Below, piece by piece: positions 9,541 through 17,533 of a DNA stretch of 33,665 nucleotides. A program made the position numbers and the translations under genes. The notes under the pieces were generated by a model. The model worked only from the letters and a program-made list of their open reading frames with translations. It had not been told where the DNA came from and ran no database searches. Source of the DNA: Azoarcus sp. (GTDB taxonomy: Bacteria; Pseudomonadota; Gammaproteobacteria; Burkholderiales; Rhodocyclaceae); NCBI GenBank assembly GCA_031265765.1, contig JAISCE010000003.1, positions 75,738 to 109,402 on the forward strand. The letters are read 5' to 3'. Numbering within the stretch: position 1 is the first letter of the stretch; each line of letters starts with the position of its first letter.

Positions 9541-11526
9541 ATGTTCAAGAAGATTCTGATTGCCAACCGCGGCGAGATCGCCTGCCGCGTCATCAAGACC
9601 GCCCGCAAGATGGGCATCCGCACGGTGGCCGTTTTTTCCGAGGCCGACCGGCGTTCCCTGCACGTCAAGCTTGCCGACGAGGCCGTTTTCATTGGCCCCG
9701 CGCCCTCGAAAGAGTCCTACCTCGTGATGGACAAGATCATCGCGGCCTGCAAGGAAACCGGGGCCGAAGCGGTGCACCCCGGCTACGGGTTCCTCTCCGA
9801 GAACGAGGAATTCTCCCGCCGCATCGAGGAAGAAGGCATCAAGTTCATTGGGCCGAAGCACTATTCCATCGCCCGGATGGGCGACAAGATCGAATCGAAG
9901 AAGCTGGCGATGGAAGCGGGCGTCAACGTCATTCCCGGCCATAACGAACCGATCTCCGGCCCCGATGAAGCGGTGGAAATCGCCAAAAGAATCGGCTATC
10001 CGGTCATGATAAAAGCCTCGGCCGGCGGCGGCGGCAAGGGTCTGCGCGTCGCCTGGAACGACGGAGAAGCGCACGAAGGCTTTTCCTCCTGCGTCAACGA
10101 AGCGAGAAATTCCTTCGGCGACGACCGCGTCTTCATCGAAAAATTCGTCCAGGAGCCGCGCCACATCGAAATCCAGGTGCTGGGCGACGCCCAGGGCAAC
10201 TACGTCTACCTGAACGAGCGCGAATGCTCGATCCAGCGCCGCCACCAGAAAGTCGTGGAAGAAGCGCCTTCGCCCTTCATCGACGCCAAGACTCGCAAGG
10301 CCATGGGCGAGCAGGCGGTCGCGCTCGCCCGCGCCGTGCAATACGAATCCGCCGGCACGGTGGAATTCGTCGTCGGCGCGGACAAGAGTTTCTACTTCCT
10401 GGAGATGAACACCCGCTTGCAGGTCGAGCACCCCGTGACGGAATACATCACCGGCGTCGATCTCGTCGAGCAGATGATCCGCATTGCCGCGGGGGAACCT
10501 CTCGTCTTCGCCCAGAAGGACGTCAAGCTCAACGGCTGGTCGATGGAATGCCGGATCAATGCCGAAGACCCCTTCCGCGGCTTCCTGCCATCCACGGGCC
10601 GCCTCGTGAAGTTCCGCGCGCCGCCCGGAAGCAAGAGCGTGCGGGTCGATACCGGCGTCTTCGAGGGCGGCGAAATCTCGATGTACTACGACTCGATGAT
10701 CGCCAAGCTCATCGTGCATGGCGCTTCGCGCCAGCAGGCGATAGAACGCATGCGCGACGCGCTCAACGGCTTCGTGATCCGCGGCATCAGTTCCAACATT
10801 CCGTTCCAGGCGGCGCTGATGCAGCATCCGCGCTTCCAGTCCGGCAACTTCAACACCGGCTTCATTGCCGAGGAATACGCCAACGGCTTCGACGCCTCGA
10901 TGGTGCCGCACGACGACCCGGCGCTCCTCGCGGCGGTGGCGGCCTTCGCCCGGCTGCGCTACATCGACCGCGCGATGAAGATCAGCGGCCAGCACCCCGG
11001 CATGGCCCGCAAGATCACGAGCGAATGGGTGACGGTGATGAATGGGCAGCACTATCCTCTCATCGTTTCCCGCACCAAGGGCGGCATGTCGATCACCCAC
11101 GGCGACAAGACCTACGACATCGTTTCCGACTGGAGTTTCGGCGACCAGCTATTTACCGGCACGGTCAACGGGCAGCCGATCTGCCTGCAAATCGAACGGC
11201 ATCACCTGTCCTACCGGATTTCCCACTTCGGGCTACAGGTTTCCCCGATCGTCATGACGCCCCGGACAGCCCAGCTGCTCGCCCTGATGCCGGAAAAAGC
11301 GCCGCCCGATCTCTCCAAATTCCTGATTTCCCCGATGCCGGGGCTACTGCGCGAGGTATCGGTGGCCGAAGGGCAGGAAGTCAAGGCGGGCGAAAAACTC
11401 GTGGTCATCGAAGCGATGAAGATGGAAAACATTCTCAAGGCCGACAACGATGTGAAGGTGAAGAAAATCGTCGCCCAGCCGGGCGCGAGTTTGTCGGTGG
11501 ATGAGGTCATCATCGAGTTCGAGTGA
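9541..11526 (+). CDS. pccA: Propionyl-CoA carboxylase alpha subunit (biotin carboxylase plus biotin carrier)
   Basis: A 661-residue protein with AAGGAAAA upstream. The biotin carboxylase fold begins KILIANRGEIACRVIKTARKMG. The ATP-grasp glycine loop GGGGKG is at 162-167, then NERECSIQRRHQKV and EMNTRLQVEHPVTE with metal and bicarbonate residues. A BT-like linker domain follows (about 500-580), and a C-terminal biotinyl domain with EAMKMEN, biotin lysine K627. It carboxylates biotin using ATP and bicarbonate and hands the carboxyl to PccB. The methylmalonyl-CoA epimerase that must act before the mutase is not in this window. Last gene of the operon, followed by a hairpin terminator. Confidence 0.96.
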   Translation: MFKKILIANRGEIACRVIKTARKMGIRTVAVFSEADRRSLHVKLADEAVFIGPAPSKESYLVMDKIIAACKETGAEAVHPGYGFLSENEEFSRRIEEEGIKFIGPKHYSIARMGDKIESKKLAMEAGVNVIPGHNEPISGPDEAVEIAKRIGYPVMIKASAGGGGKGLRVAWNDGEAHEGFSSCVNEARNSFGDDRVFIEKFVQEPRHIEIQVLGDAQGNYVYLNERECSIQRRHQKVVEEAPSPFIDAKTRKAMGEQAVALARAVQYESAGTVEFVVGADKSFYFLEMNTRLQVEHPVTEYITGVDLVEQMIRIAAGEPLVFAQKDVKLNGWSMECRINAEDPFRGFLPSTGRLVKFRAPPGSKSVRVDTGVFEGGEISMYYDSMIAKLIVHGASRQQAIERMRDALNGFVIRGISSNIPFQAALMQHPRFQSGNFNTGFIAEEYANGFDASMVPHDDPALLAAVAAFARLRYIDRAMKISGQHPGMARKITSEWVTVMNGQHYPLIVSRTKGGMSITHGDKTYDIVSDWSFGDQLFTGTVNGQPICLQIERHHLSYRISHFGLQVSPIVMTPRTAQLLALMPEKAPPDLSKFLISPMPGLLREVSVAEGQEVKAGEKLVVIEAMKMENILKADNDVKVKKIVAQPGASLSVDEVIIEFE

Positions 11527-11559
11527 GGTTTGGCCCTTCTTTGCGCCGTGTGAAGTAAA

Positions 11560-11588
11560 GAAAGCCCGGCCTGGAAGGCCGGGCTTTC
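11560..11588 (+). terminator. Intrinsic terminator of the propionate operon
   Basis: A perfect 12-bp stem (GAAAGCCCGGCC with GGCCGGGCTTTC) around the loop TGGAA begins 33 bases after the pccA stop. A short T-rich tail (GTTTG) follows. The A/T pairs at the stem base could let it work in both directions. Confidence 0.85.
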
Positions 11589-11673
11589 GTTTGCCGAGGG
11601 AATTGGTATACCATTCCTGCCCACGCAAAAGATGTATATTCGCTTGCGAGAAAATACGTTTGCGGAATCATTT

Positions 11674-12122
11674 ATGTTCTTAGGAATAGACCCTGCTCTC
11701 CTTTTTGATCCTGTTCTCCTTGTTTTAGGCGGGATTGTGCTTGTTCTTATTGTTATTATCATCATAGGCTCATACCATCACGTTCACAAATCGGCTTTCA
11801 CGCCTATCACAGATTGGTTTCGGTTTCGGATTACAGTACGAAATTTATCTTGAACGGATTCTGGGTTTTTGTCATTCCTCTATTACTCGGTACGGTTCTT
11901 ACGCTGGCGGAGAAACAAACCTTTGATGTCATCCATATTTATGATACCGGCCTTGGTTTTTTCGACAGCAAGAACGGGTAGGAACGTTATGCGGTTTACG
12001 CGGACATCGTTTATGTAGAATCCAAGGCTGCTTTTGTCAAACGGACCGAATATGGATGGCAAGCATTTACGCAGCCGGATGTATTGCGCAATAACCTTGA
12101 GTGGTATGAAAAATGGGATTGA
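11674..12122 (+). pseudogene. Broken paralogue of the small membrane protein at 22945
   Basis: From ATG 11674 the frame reads a single transmembrane segment (LLVLGGIVLVLIVIIIIGSYHH), very like the intact protein at 22945, but ends after 59 codons at 11851-11853. Homology resumes in another frame further down: GLGFFDSKNG, an in-frame TAG at 11979-11981, then ERYAVYADIVYVESKAAF and YGWQAFTQPDVLRNNLE, up to the stop at 12120. Compared with the intact gene it has an extra ~130 bases in the middle and a frame change, so it is non-functional or a fusion of two family members. The stretch from the terminator to here is A+T rich and holds no other gene. Confidence 0.75.
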
Positions 12123-12191
12123 TGGATGAATAAAACCCAAGCTGGCCAAGCGGGTTAGGTTTGAATGAATTGTTAGTCGCTATGCGCCCCT

Positions 12192-12631
12192 CTATGAAAG
12201 CCAATCGTCCGTGTAGCGGTAATGCCATAACCCAATAGCATCAAACGCGTCGTGCGCTGGTGGCACTATCGTTACGCTGAACAGGGCCAAGGCGCTGTTT
12301 ATGGGGCCGAACTCGTCCCAAGTAGGGCCAAACACTGTCGCTCCATTGGCATAGACAGCTGCCCCTTGGCCGCCCGTACCGCCATGGTACTCAGTTTCAA
12401 AGTACATGATGGGGGCACTGGAGGAAGCAGACTCAATTGCTCGAAAAGATATCTGAAGCCTTTCGGGCACCCGGTTAGTGGTGGCTTTAAAAAAGAATCA
12501 ATATCCTTGTCGCGTAATGGAAGTATCTCTAATCCTTGGGTAAGCGGAACTGGCGTATGTAATGAACGTTCTCGTGCAAACACCGAGAGATGATTAGATA
12601 TTGAAATGAGTCCGGTGACTAAATGTCCCAT
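12192..12631 (-). pseudogene. Hypothetical protein broken by one frameshift
   Basis: The N-terminal half reads from ATG 12631 (MGHLVTGLISISNHLSVF, then ILPLRDKDIDSFLKPPLTG). The C-terminal half continues in a second frame to the stop at 12192 (MYFETEYHGGTGGQGAAVYA, then SVTIVPPAHDAFDAIGLWHY). Joined near 12440-12470 they give one coherent protein of about 145 residues, similar to small hypothetical proteins that share the GGxGGQGA and FGP motifs. I know no function for them. The break is either a real frameshift or a single-base sequencing error. It lies between the two decayed pieces of the left repeat. Confidence 0.65.
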
Positions 12632-12692
12632 AACGCTCAACGTGAAAGCTCGGGAGCAGAGCAAAAGCGCAGTCTTTGGTAAAATTTTACCA

Positions 12693-12944
12693 TCAGTGAC
12701 CCCCATTTCTCCTATTCCGCCGCAGCAGCCAGAGCCGCGTCGTGACAGGCAGCCATACCCACAGGAACCCGGATCGTAGCACGGCAAGGCCGCGCTCGCT
12801 CATGAATACGCGCGGATTCAGGGGAGAAACCCGGATCGGTCGCCACGGGAGGAAATAGCGTTCGTCGGAAAACGGCCAGAAAGCGGCTACGCCCAGTCCG
12901 CCGTTCGTCGCGGCATCGAGCGCAATGTGGCTGGCGAAAGCGCG
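12693..12944 (-). pseudogene. C-terminal remnant of YdjM-like membrane-bound hydrolase
   Basis: It encodes SHIALDAATNGGLGVAAFWP onward, almost identical to the last ~85 residues of the intact gene at 23370-23897. Everything N-terminal to that, including the metal-binding part, is missing. Homology stops abruptly at about 12938-12944, 13 bases before the left 13-bp inverted repeat of the defence module. That suggests the defence module's arrival, or a linked deletion, cut the gene. Confidence 0.8.
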
Positions 12945-12956
12945 ATATCCGCGCTG

Positions 12957-12969
12957 GGCAACTCGTAAA
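12957..12969 (+). repeat. Left 13-bp inverted repeat of the defence module
   Basis: GGCAACTCGTAAA here faces GGTAACTCGTAAA on the minus strand at 18461-18449 (12 of 13 identical). The two lie just outside the five-gene operon, 29 bases beyond its last stop codon and 9 bases before its first start codon. The left copy runs into a perfect palindrome, TCGTAAAT-A-ATTTACGA (12963-12979). Confidence 0.55.
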
Positions 12970-12997
12970 TAATTTACGAAATTTATGCAATTAGGCA

Positions 12998-13825
12998 CTA
13001 AATGCCAAGAGGAATTTCAGCAGATTTCCACTTCCCTTTTTCATTGTCTGTCGGGATGTGCGCAGCCACCTGTGCGGACGTGCGCTCGTAAAGGATCGGC
13101 GGTGTCTTCTGCATGTCCCAAATATGAAAAAGGTATGCTGCCCCGAATTTTGCTGCTTGCTCCCATTCGTTTCGACTAATGATGAAACGCAACGGTGATG
13201 AAACAGTGGATTTCACTTCAATCATTCGATTAATGGGTGCAAATTCGCCAATGTCGTAAGATAAAACGTCATAACCCGCGAAATTATCGTCGAGTCCTTT
13301 CCATTTAGGTTTCTTGTCGATACCAAGTGCTTTGAGCCGTCGGCGCTCGTACTCCAGCGACAGTACTTCTGCTTCGCGTGCCAGCTCCATCTTCTCGATA
13401 TCGGTAAGCGTGCGCACGTAGCCCGAGACAGTGTCCCACCACATGACAACTTCAAGGGGCGGTGGTTCTCTGGCGAGTCCAGCAGCGATGAATATGTCCC
13501 TATCGTCTTGTTTGAGGGAATCAAGAAAACGTATGCGCCCTTGTTTCATTGCCTTGCACCAGTTGGGCTGGTGCTTCGTAACAATGGCGGTAATGCAAGC
13601 TTGGTAGAAGCCGTTTCCGTGCAATGGGCATTCCATCCCAATAAGCCCGTGCAGGTACAGCGACGCTTGTAAATCAAGGTTTGGTGCGTCAGACTCGATG
13701 TGCTCAATGATCGGAAGTAACTTTTCAATTGGCACCTCTGGCTGCCTAGCCGCATAAATGCGGATCAGCCGGACACCCTCAAAAGCTGAGAGCGTGAAGA
13801 TACTTTCAGCTGTCGGGATACTCAT
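12998..13825 (-). CDS. DUF3883-type PD-(D/E)XK nuclease-like protein, defence module gene 5
   Basis: A 275-residue protein. The start overlaps the helicase stop by four bases. The C-terminal third matches the DUF3883 pattern: AGYDVLSYD with D186, then MIEVKST with E203 and K205, then ISRNEWEQAAKFGAAYLFHI, a D-x16-E-x-K nuclease site. The N-terminal ~150 residues are helical and unrecognised and may contact the helicase. DUF3883 domains are repeatedly found beside or fused to helicases in defence systems such as Druantia. Here it is the only protein of the operon with a complete nuclease triad visible, so it may be the effector. It is the last gene of the operon and has no clear terminator. 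Confidence 0.82.
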   Translation of the reverse strand: MSIPTAESIFTLSAFEGVRLIRIYAARQPEVPIEKLLPIIEHIESDAPNLDLQASLYLHGLIGMECPLHGNGFYQACITAIVTKHQPNWCKAMKQGRIRFLDSLKQDDRDIFIAAGLAREPPPLEVVMWWDTVSGYVRTLTDIEKMELAREAEVLSLEYERRRLKALGIDKKPKWKGLDDNFAGYDVLSYDIGEFAPINRMIEVKSTVSSPLRFIISRNEWEQAAKFGAAYLFHIWDMQKTPPILYERTSAQVAAHIPTDNEKGKWKSAEIPLGI

Positions 13826-15726
13826 TCATCGCCTGTAGAGGGTGCAGCCTTGCCTTCCAGCTCTTGGATTAAATCGATGAGATCATCCGGTGTGATGTCG
13901 TAGTCGACCGGATCGTCAGCTTCTTCCTCGTCGAGTGCAATCTTGTGCAGATCAGGATCGTCCAAGAGTTGCTGCATGTTGCGTATCTTCTTGGTAAGCC
14001 TGCGGCTCACGGAAAGGTCGATGCTCCCCACTTCGCGGGGAGCTTTGGAGCGATAAACGAATATGCACGTCTTCTGCCCGGGTTGCAAACCAAGACGATG
14101 GATACGATCGATGGATTGTAAATAGTGTGTCGAGACGTAACTGCGATCGGCATAGATCGCGTTGTGGCAAACGGTGTGGAGATTGATCCCTTCGCCAGCC
14201 GCAGCCGGATTGGCGATCAACACTTGACAGTTCGGATCGACATGGAAACGCCTAACATGGCCTTCGCGCGTGTCAAGATCGGCTGGCGAACCCGAAGGGA
14301 CACCGCCATGTAGCACGACCGGGTTGAGGTCGGCCAACGCGGATGCAAGGCTGCGGATCGTATCGGTGAAAATCGTCCAGATCACGACTTTTTCGCTATT
14401 GTGCGCAAGGGCGCGCGCGTGATCCATGACAGCGGTGAGCTTCGCCGAATGGCCTTCCTCAATCACGGCGTCCGCAATGCCCGACGATATCTTGTAATCG
14501 TCGTTCCCCATCGCGCTGAGTGCTTGGCTGGGATTCACAGAGAGCTGAAGTAGCCGCATCACGGAACGGCGCGCCTTCATGATCTGCGCCTGCCCCATGT
14601 TGCGATTGATCTGCGATGCGAATCGGCTGAGAAATTCGCTACGCACGATCGAGTAAAGCGCAAGCTGTCCCGGTTTCATGTCTACGTCGAGAAACTTGCG
14701 GGTTGCCTCGGGAATATCCAGTTCCTGCTTGGTTGTCCGCACATACAGCTTGCCCAGCACTTCACGCGGCGACTTTCCGCGTATCACTTGGACGCCAAGC
14801 CCGTGTCCGGGCCAAAGGAAGTCTAGCTGGGATTCAATGTCGGATGCGGATTGCGGCATCGGTGTTCCGGTCAGGATATCCCGCCGCACGGGCAGCGTAG
14901 CGATCTTCAGAAGGAACGCACCACGCTGCGAAAGCGTCCCAGCCTTCATCCGGTGCGCTTCATCCAACACGAGATGGACAGGATGCGTAGCGAAGTGTGT
15001 GGCAATGACCGCCTGCTGGCGAATCATCAGATCATACGACATCAGGAACCGCGTTATCCCCGAAGCGAGGGCTTGGGCAGTTTCCTGTTCGCGTCCGTCC
15101 AGCACTGTGAATTGCTCCACAACAGCCTTTGGCGCATCATCCGCAAGGCATTCACTCACGATATCGCGCCATGCCTGAAAAGCCGATTTCGGTGCAACCA
15201 CGAATAGATGCTGGCCCGGCGTTCTGACAAGCAGATGCAGGGCGAACGTCACCGTCGTTTTACCTGCGCCAGGTACGGAGAAGTTCGCGCCGTTCGAAAG
15301 CGTAACGAGATGCAAGAGGTCGCGCAGCTGAAACTCCTTGAGCTTGCGGCGTGTGAAGCCCATTGTCGCAAGGTCGGCTTCAATCTGCTCAACCGTGCGA
15401 GCTGGAGTAATCGCATGCTGCGACGCGCGGGCGCTTCGTACCTCGGTAGAAAACGCCTGAAGCCGCCCGGCGGCGCTTGCGTCAGGGCGAAAACGGAAAT
15501 TGAGCGCGCGCTGAAAGGTTTTCGAGCCAAACTCGCGCACGATGTTGAGCACGTCGGGCCACGCCAACTGCACCGCTGTCTGCGTAATCGTAGCCTCAAG
15601 ATTGCTGGAAACGACGAGTGTTCGAATGCGTGACCAAGCCGGCGCGGAGGCATGTTCCGGTGCGATCACGAAACGTCCAGTATTCCCTATGAGATACTCA
15701 ACCGCAATACAGACAGGCTCGTTCAC
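13822..15726 (-). CDS. SNF2/DEAH-type superfamily 2 helicase, defence module gene 4
   Basis: A 634-residue protein with all core SF2 motifs: Walker A NFSVPGAGKTT (148-158), DEAH (255-258), motif III LTGTP (285-289), and in the second RecA domain a motif V-like stretch IANPAAAGEGINL and motif VI YLQSIDRIHRLG. The Q-rich motif VI and spacing fit SNF2-like translocases of restriction and phage-defence loci. The first ~145 residues are a specific N-terminal region, and the last ~40 are acidic. It should translocate on double-stranded DNA using ATP, and with the nuclease and methylase neighbours it is the likely motor of a restriction complex. It lies 10 bases after the ParB-like gene and overlaps the DUF3883 gene by four. 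Confidence 0.9.
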   Translation of the reverse strand: MNEPVCIAVEYLIGNTGRFVIAPEHASAPAWSRIRTLVVSSNLEATITQTAVQLAWPDVLNIVREFGSKTFQRALNFRFRPDASAAGRLQAFSTEVRSARASQHAITPARTVEQIEADLATMGFTRRKLKEFQLRDLLHLVTLSNGANFSVPGAGKTTVTFALHLLVRTPGQHLFVVAPKSAFQAWRDIVSECLADDAPKAVVEQFTVLDGREQETAQALASGITRFLMSYDLMIRQQAVIATHFATHPVHLVLDEAHRMKAGTLSQRGAFLLKIATLPVRRDILTGTPMPQSASDIESQLDFLWPGHGLGVQVIRGKSPREVLGKLYVRTTKQELDIPEATRKFLDVDMKPGQLALYSIVRSEFLSRFASQINRNMGQAQIMKARRSVMRLLQLSVNPSQALSAMGNDDYKISSGIADAVIEEGHSAKLTAVMDHARALAHNSEKVVIWTIFTDTIRSLASALADLNPVVLHGGVPSGSPADLDTREGHVRRFHVDPNCQVLIANPAAAGEGINLHTVCHNAIYADRSYVSTHYLQSIDRIHRLGLQPGQKTCIFVYRSKAPREVGSIDLSVSRRLTKKIRNMQQLLDDPDLHKIALDEEEADDPVDYDITPDDLIDLIQELEGKAAPSTGDE

Positions 15727-15736
15727 CCGGTCACCT

Positions 15737-17062
15737 TCATTCTTTGGTCTCGACGGGCGGTGAGTTTTTCAGCGTCGTTAGTTTGTGTTCGAACTTGCGT
15801 ACAAGCTCACGGATCGATTCCAGCTGCTTGCCAATGGCGGCATAGGTGCCGATTCCCGCCATCGAGAGATCAAGTCCGGCAAGCTTCGCGTGTACTTGCA
15901 CGAGCGCCTTGAGCACCGCGCCCTTGGATCGTTGACCTCGGTCGCGTTCCACCGCGCTGATGCATGCTTCGATCAGCGCATCGACGGCATCCTCACACGT
16001 CTCTTCGCTTTTGAGCGCGGCAATAATCTCGGAGTAATCCTCGCTGTCAGTATCGCTATTGATATTGACGGAGAAAGAGTTGTCGTCTTCACCGTCTGAT
16101 TGTTCCGTAATGGACAAGCTGAGCTGCTCGGCCATGTTCGCCAAAACCACAGGTGCGAGTTTCCCGAAAGCGGCGTTGTACCCATAGACACGCCCTGGAA
16201 CCTTGTCCCGGTTATCGAACAACGACCATGCAATAGCGCGACTGGCGTTTTGCAGTGGGATACTCTGGCCGGCGAGGCGCTTTGGCAAGTCAGCGAAAAT
16301 CTGCTCGCCGTCGCCACTCACGATGGAATACTGACCCGGCTTCTTCGCCCATTCATTCAAATATTGATCGGCTTCTTCGATGGACTGAAGCAGGTTTCTG
16401 ACATCGGCTTCGCTGCGGCGAAGCTGGGCAGCGACCATCTTTGGGGTGCGCCCCTTGTTGACCTGGCGCCGCACGAGCTGAGCATCGCCGATCCAGTCAT
16501 ATTCCAGCTTCGTCTGCGGGCGCGCTTGCTCGTTGGCTTCGATGTCGTCGATCTCGTCTGGCGTCGTGTCTGCCGGAAGTACCATGCATTCCACATAAGC
16601 ATATCCAGAGTTGACTGTCTCGTTCGCCGCATACAATTCCCGCATGGCGCTGAGACGGCGGTTGCCATTTACAACGACACCAGTACTTGTGATCAGGATA
16701 GGATCACGTTGCCCCTCGGTTTCCAACACGTCGAGAATCGGCGAAACCGAAGTCGCTTCTTTCCGCGCCAGTCTGGCGAGGATGGCATGCTGTACGGACT
16801 GAACCGTACTCGATTCCTGCCCTTTGACGAAATATTCGGAACCGAGATTGTTCTTGGCGATTACATCTTGTTGCTCGGAATAGGTCCGGCAATTCGCCAT
16901 TCGGTAGACCGGCAGATCGACCTGAAGTTTGACGACCTTCAGTATCATCTTCTCACCCCTGAAGTCCCAAAGCGTATCCGTCTTCGTTGCTGACTCTAAA
17001 CGTTTTTGGATAATTGTTTCGCGCTCCGACCTCGGCGTCAGTTTGATTTCGTATTTCGACAT
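15737..17062 (-). CDS. ParB/Srx-like domain protein, defence module gene 3
   Basis: A 441-residue protein with a strong site (AGGGGAAG) before ATG 17062. Residues ~45-140 hold a ParB/sulfiredoxin-type fold: LPVYRMANCRTYSEQQ, then PILITSTGVVVNGNRRLSAM (121-140) with the GNRR nucleotide-binding signature. Residues 165-260 are helical (TPDEIDDIEANEQARPQTKL, then LVRRQVNKGRTPKMVAAQLR) and resemble the ParB central HTH. The C-terminus is acidic and then coiled. ParB/Srx proteins bind or hydrolyse CTP or ATP and often cluster with DNA methylases on phages and islands. A role as nucleotide-switched DNA-loading factor for the restriction complex is inference. No parA neighbour, so plasmid partition is unlikely. 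Confidence 0.8.
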   Translation of the reverse strand: MSKYEIKLTPRSERETIIQKRLESATKTDTLWDFRGEKMILKVVKLQVDLPVYRMANCRTYSEQQDVIAKNNLGSEYFVKGQESSTVQSVQHAILARLARKEATSVSPILDVLETEGQRDPILITSTGVVVNGNRRLSAMRELYAANETVNSGYAYVECMVLPADTTPDEIDDIEANEQARPQTKLEYDWIGDAQLVRRQVNKGRTPKMVAAQLRRSEADVRNLLQSIEEADQYLNEWAKKPGQYSIVSGDGEQIFADLPKRLAGQSIPLQNASRAIAWSLFDNRDKVPGRVYGYNAAFGKLAPVVLANMAEQLSLSITEQSDGEDDNSFSVNINSDTDSEDYSEIIAALKSEETCEDAVDALIEACISAVERDRGQRSKGAVLKALVQVHAKLAGLDLSMAGIGTYAAIGKQLESIRELVRKFEHKLTTLKNSPPVETKE

Positions 17063-17071
17063 GTACTTCCC

Positions 17072-17533
17072 CTAATCGAAAGCAACGACACTGATGGGAA
17101 CGGTGATCACGCGGTCGAACAGCTTCAACTCGCGGCCCACGCGATCAGCGTTGGCGATGTTGTCACCAATGATCTTGGCTGCCGTGGATGTTGGAAGCGC
17201 AAGCGCCGCTGCCTGAATCTTATTCATCGAGAACAGGAATTGCAACTTCAACAGGTCATACGGCGCACGGCTCATGTTGCCGGTCTGGAGTTGGAAGGCG
17301 AGATCGTCCTTGAGCGCCGTGACGGCTAATTGATGCTTCTGATCGAGCCGAACGTCAATCGCCCAGCCTTCATTGATGAATTCGTTTTTTACGTGCTCAC
17401 GAATCGCGGGCGTGCACTGCCGCTGGATCTTGACGGCGGGAGCTTCAAACACGTCCGTCAGCCACTCATACAAATCGCGGCGTTGCCACTCGGTTACACC
17501 GTTGTGATGATCATATGTACCGTTGAGTTTCAT
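17072..17533 (-). CDS. BglII/BstYI-like restriction endonuclease-fold protein, defence module gene 2
   Basis: A 153-residue protein from ATG 17533, preceded by AAGG; an earlier ATG at 17557 overlaps the methylase gene more deeply. Residues 75-115 (KDDLAFQLQTGNMSRAPYDL, then LKLQFLFSMNKIQAAALALPT) follow the BglII/BstYI pattern of a catalytic strand, a DL helix and a strand after a buried IDA-like turn. In that family the strand carries E-x-Q or E-x-E; here it is Q81-L-Q83, so the key glutamate is missing. It may therefore bind or recognise DNA without cutting, or use other acids (D76/D77). At about 150 residues it is shorter than BglII (223). It overlaps the methylase 3' end by 23 bases. The family call is from pattern only. 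Confidence 0.65.
   Translation of the reverse strand: MKLNGTYDHHNGVTEWQRRDLYEWLTDVFEAPAVKIQRQCTPAIREHVKNEFINEGWAIDVRLDQKHQLAVTALKDDLAFQLQTGNMSRAPYDLLKLQFLFSMNKIQAAALALPTSTAAKIIGDNIANADRVGRELKLFDRVITVPISVVAFD

Larger units (their letters stand above)
11608..12944. repeat. Degenerate left copy of the 22.9-23.7 kb segment
   Basis: In the same order and orientation as 22870-23600, this stretch carries a small membrane-protein gene (plus strand) and the C-terminal part of a membrane-bound hydrolase gene (minus strand). The hydrolase part (about 12740-12938 against 23415-23612) is close to identical, with only a handful of substitutions. The membrane-protein part is more diverged, and an extra broken gene sits between them. 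The pair brackets the defence and ABC operons as imperfect direct repeats. Confidence 0.75.

Noticed and set aside
6912-9692. Very long minus-strand open frame (926 codons)
   Set aside because: Antisense across meaB and pccB, which carry full family motifs; low-complexity His/Gly/Arg/Ala content and no ribosome site.
9463-11100. Minus-strand open frame of 545 codons over pccA
   Set aside because: Antisense shadow of a fully motif-bearing biotin carboxylase.
12963-12979. Palindrome TCGTAAAT-A-ATTTACGA as terminator of the defence operon
   Set aside because: The stem is A+T rich and no T-run follows on the minus strand, so it was kept only as part of the inverted-repeat observation.
16100-16993. 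Plus-strand open frame of 297 codons inside the ParB-like gene
   Set aside because: No recognisable domain, no ribosome site, opposite to a well-packed operon gene.
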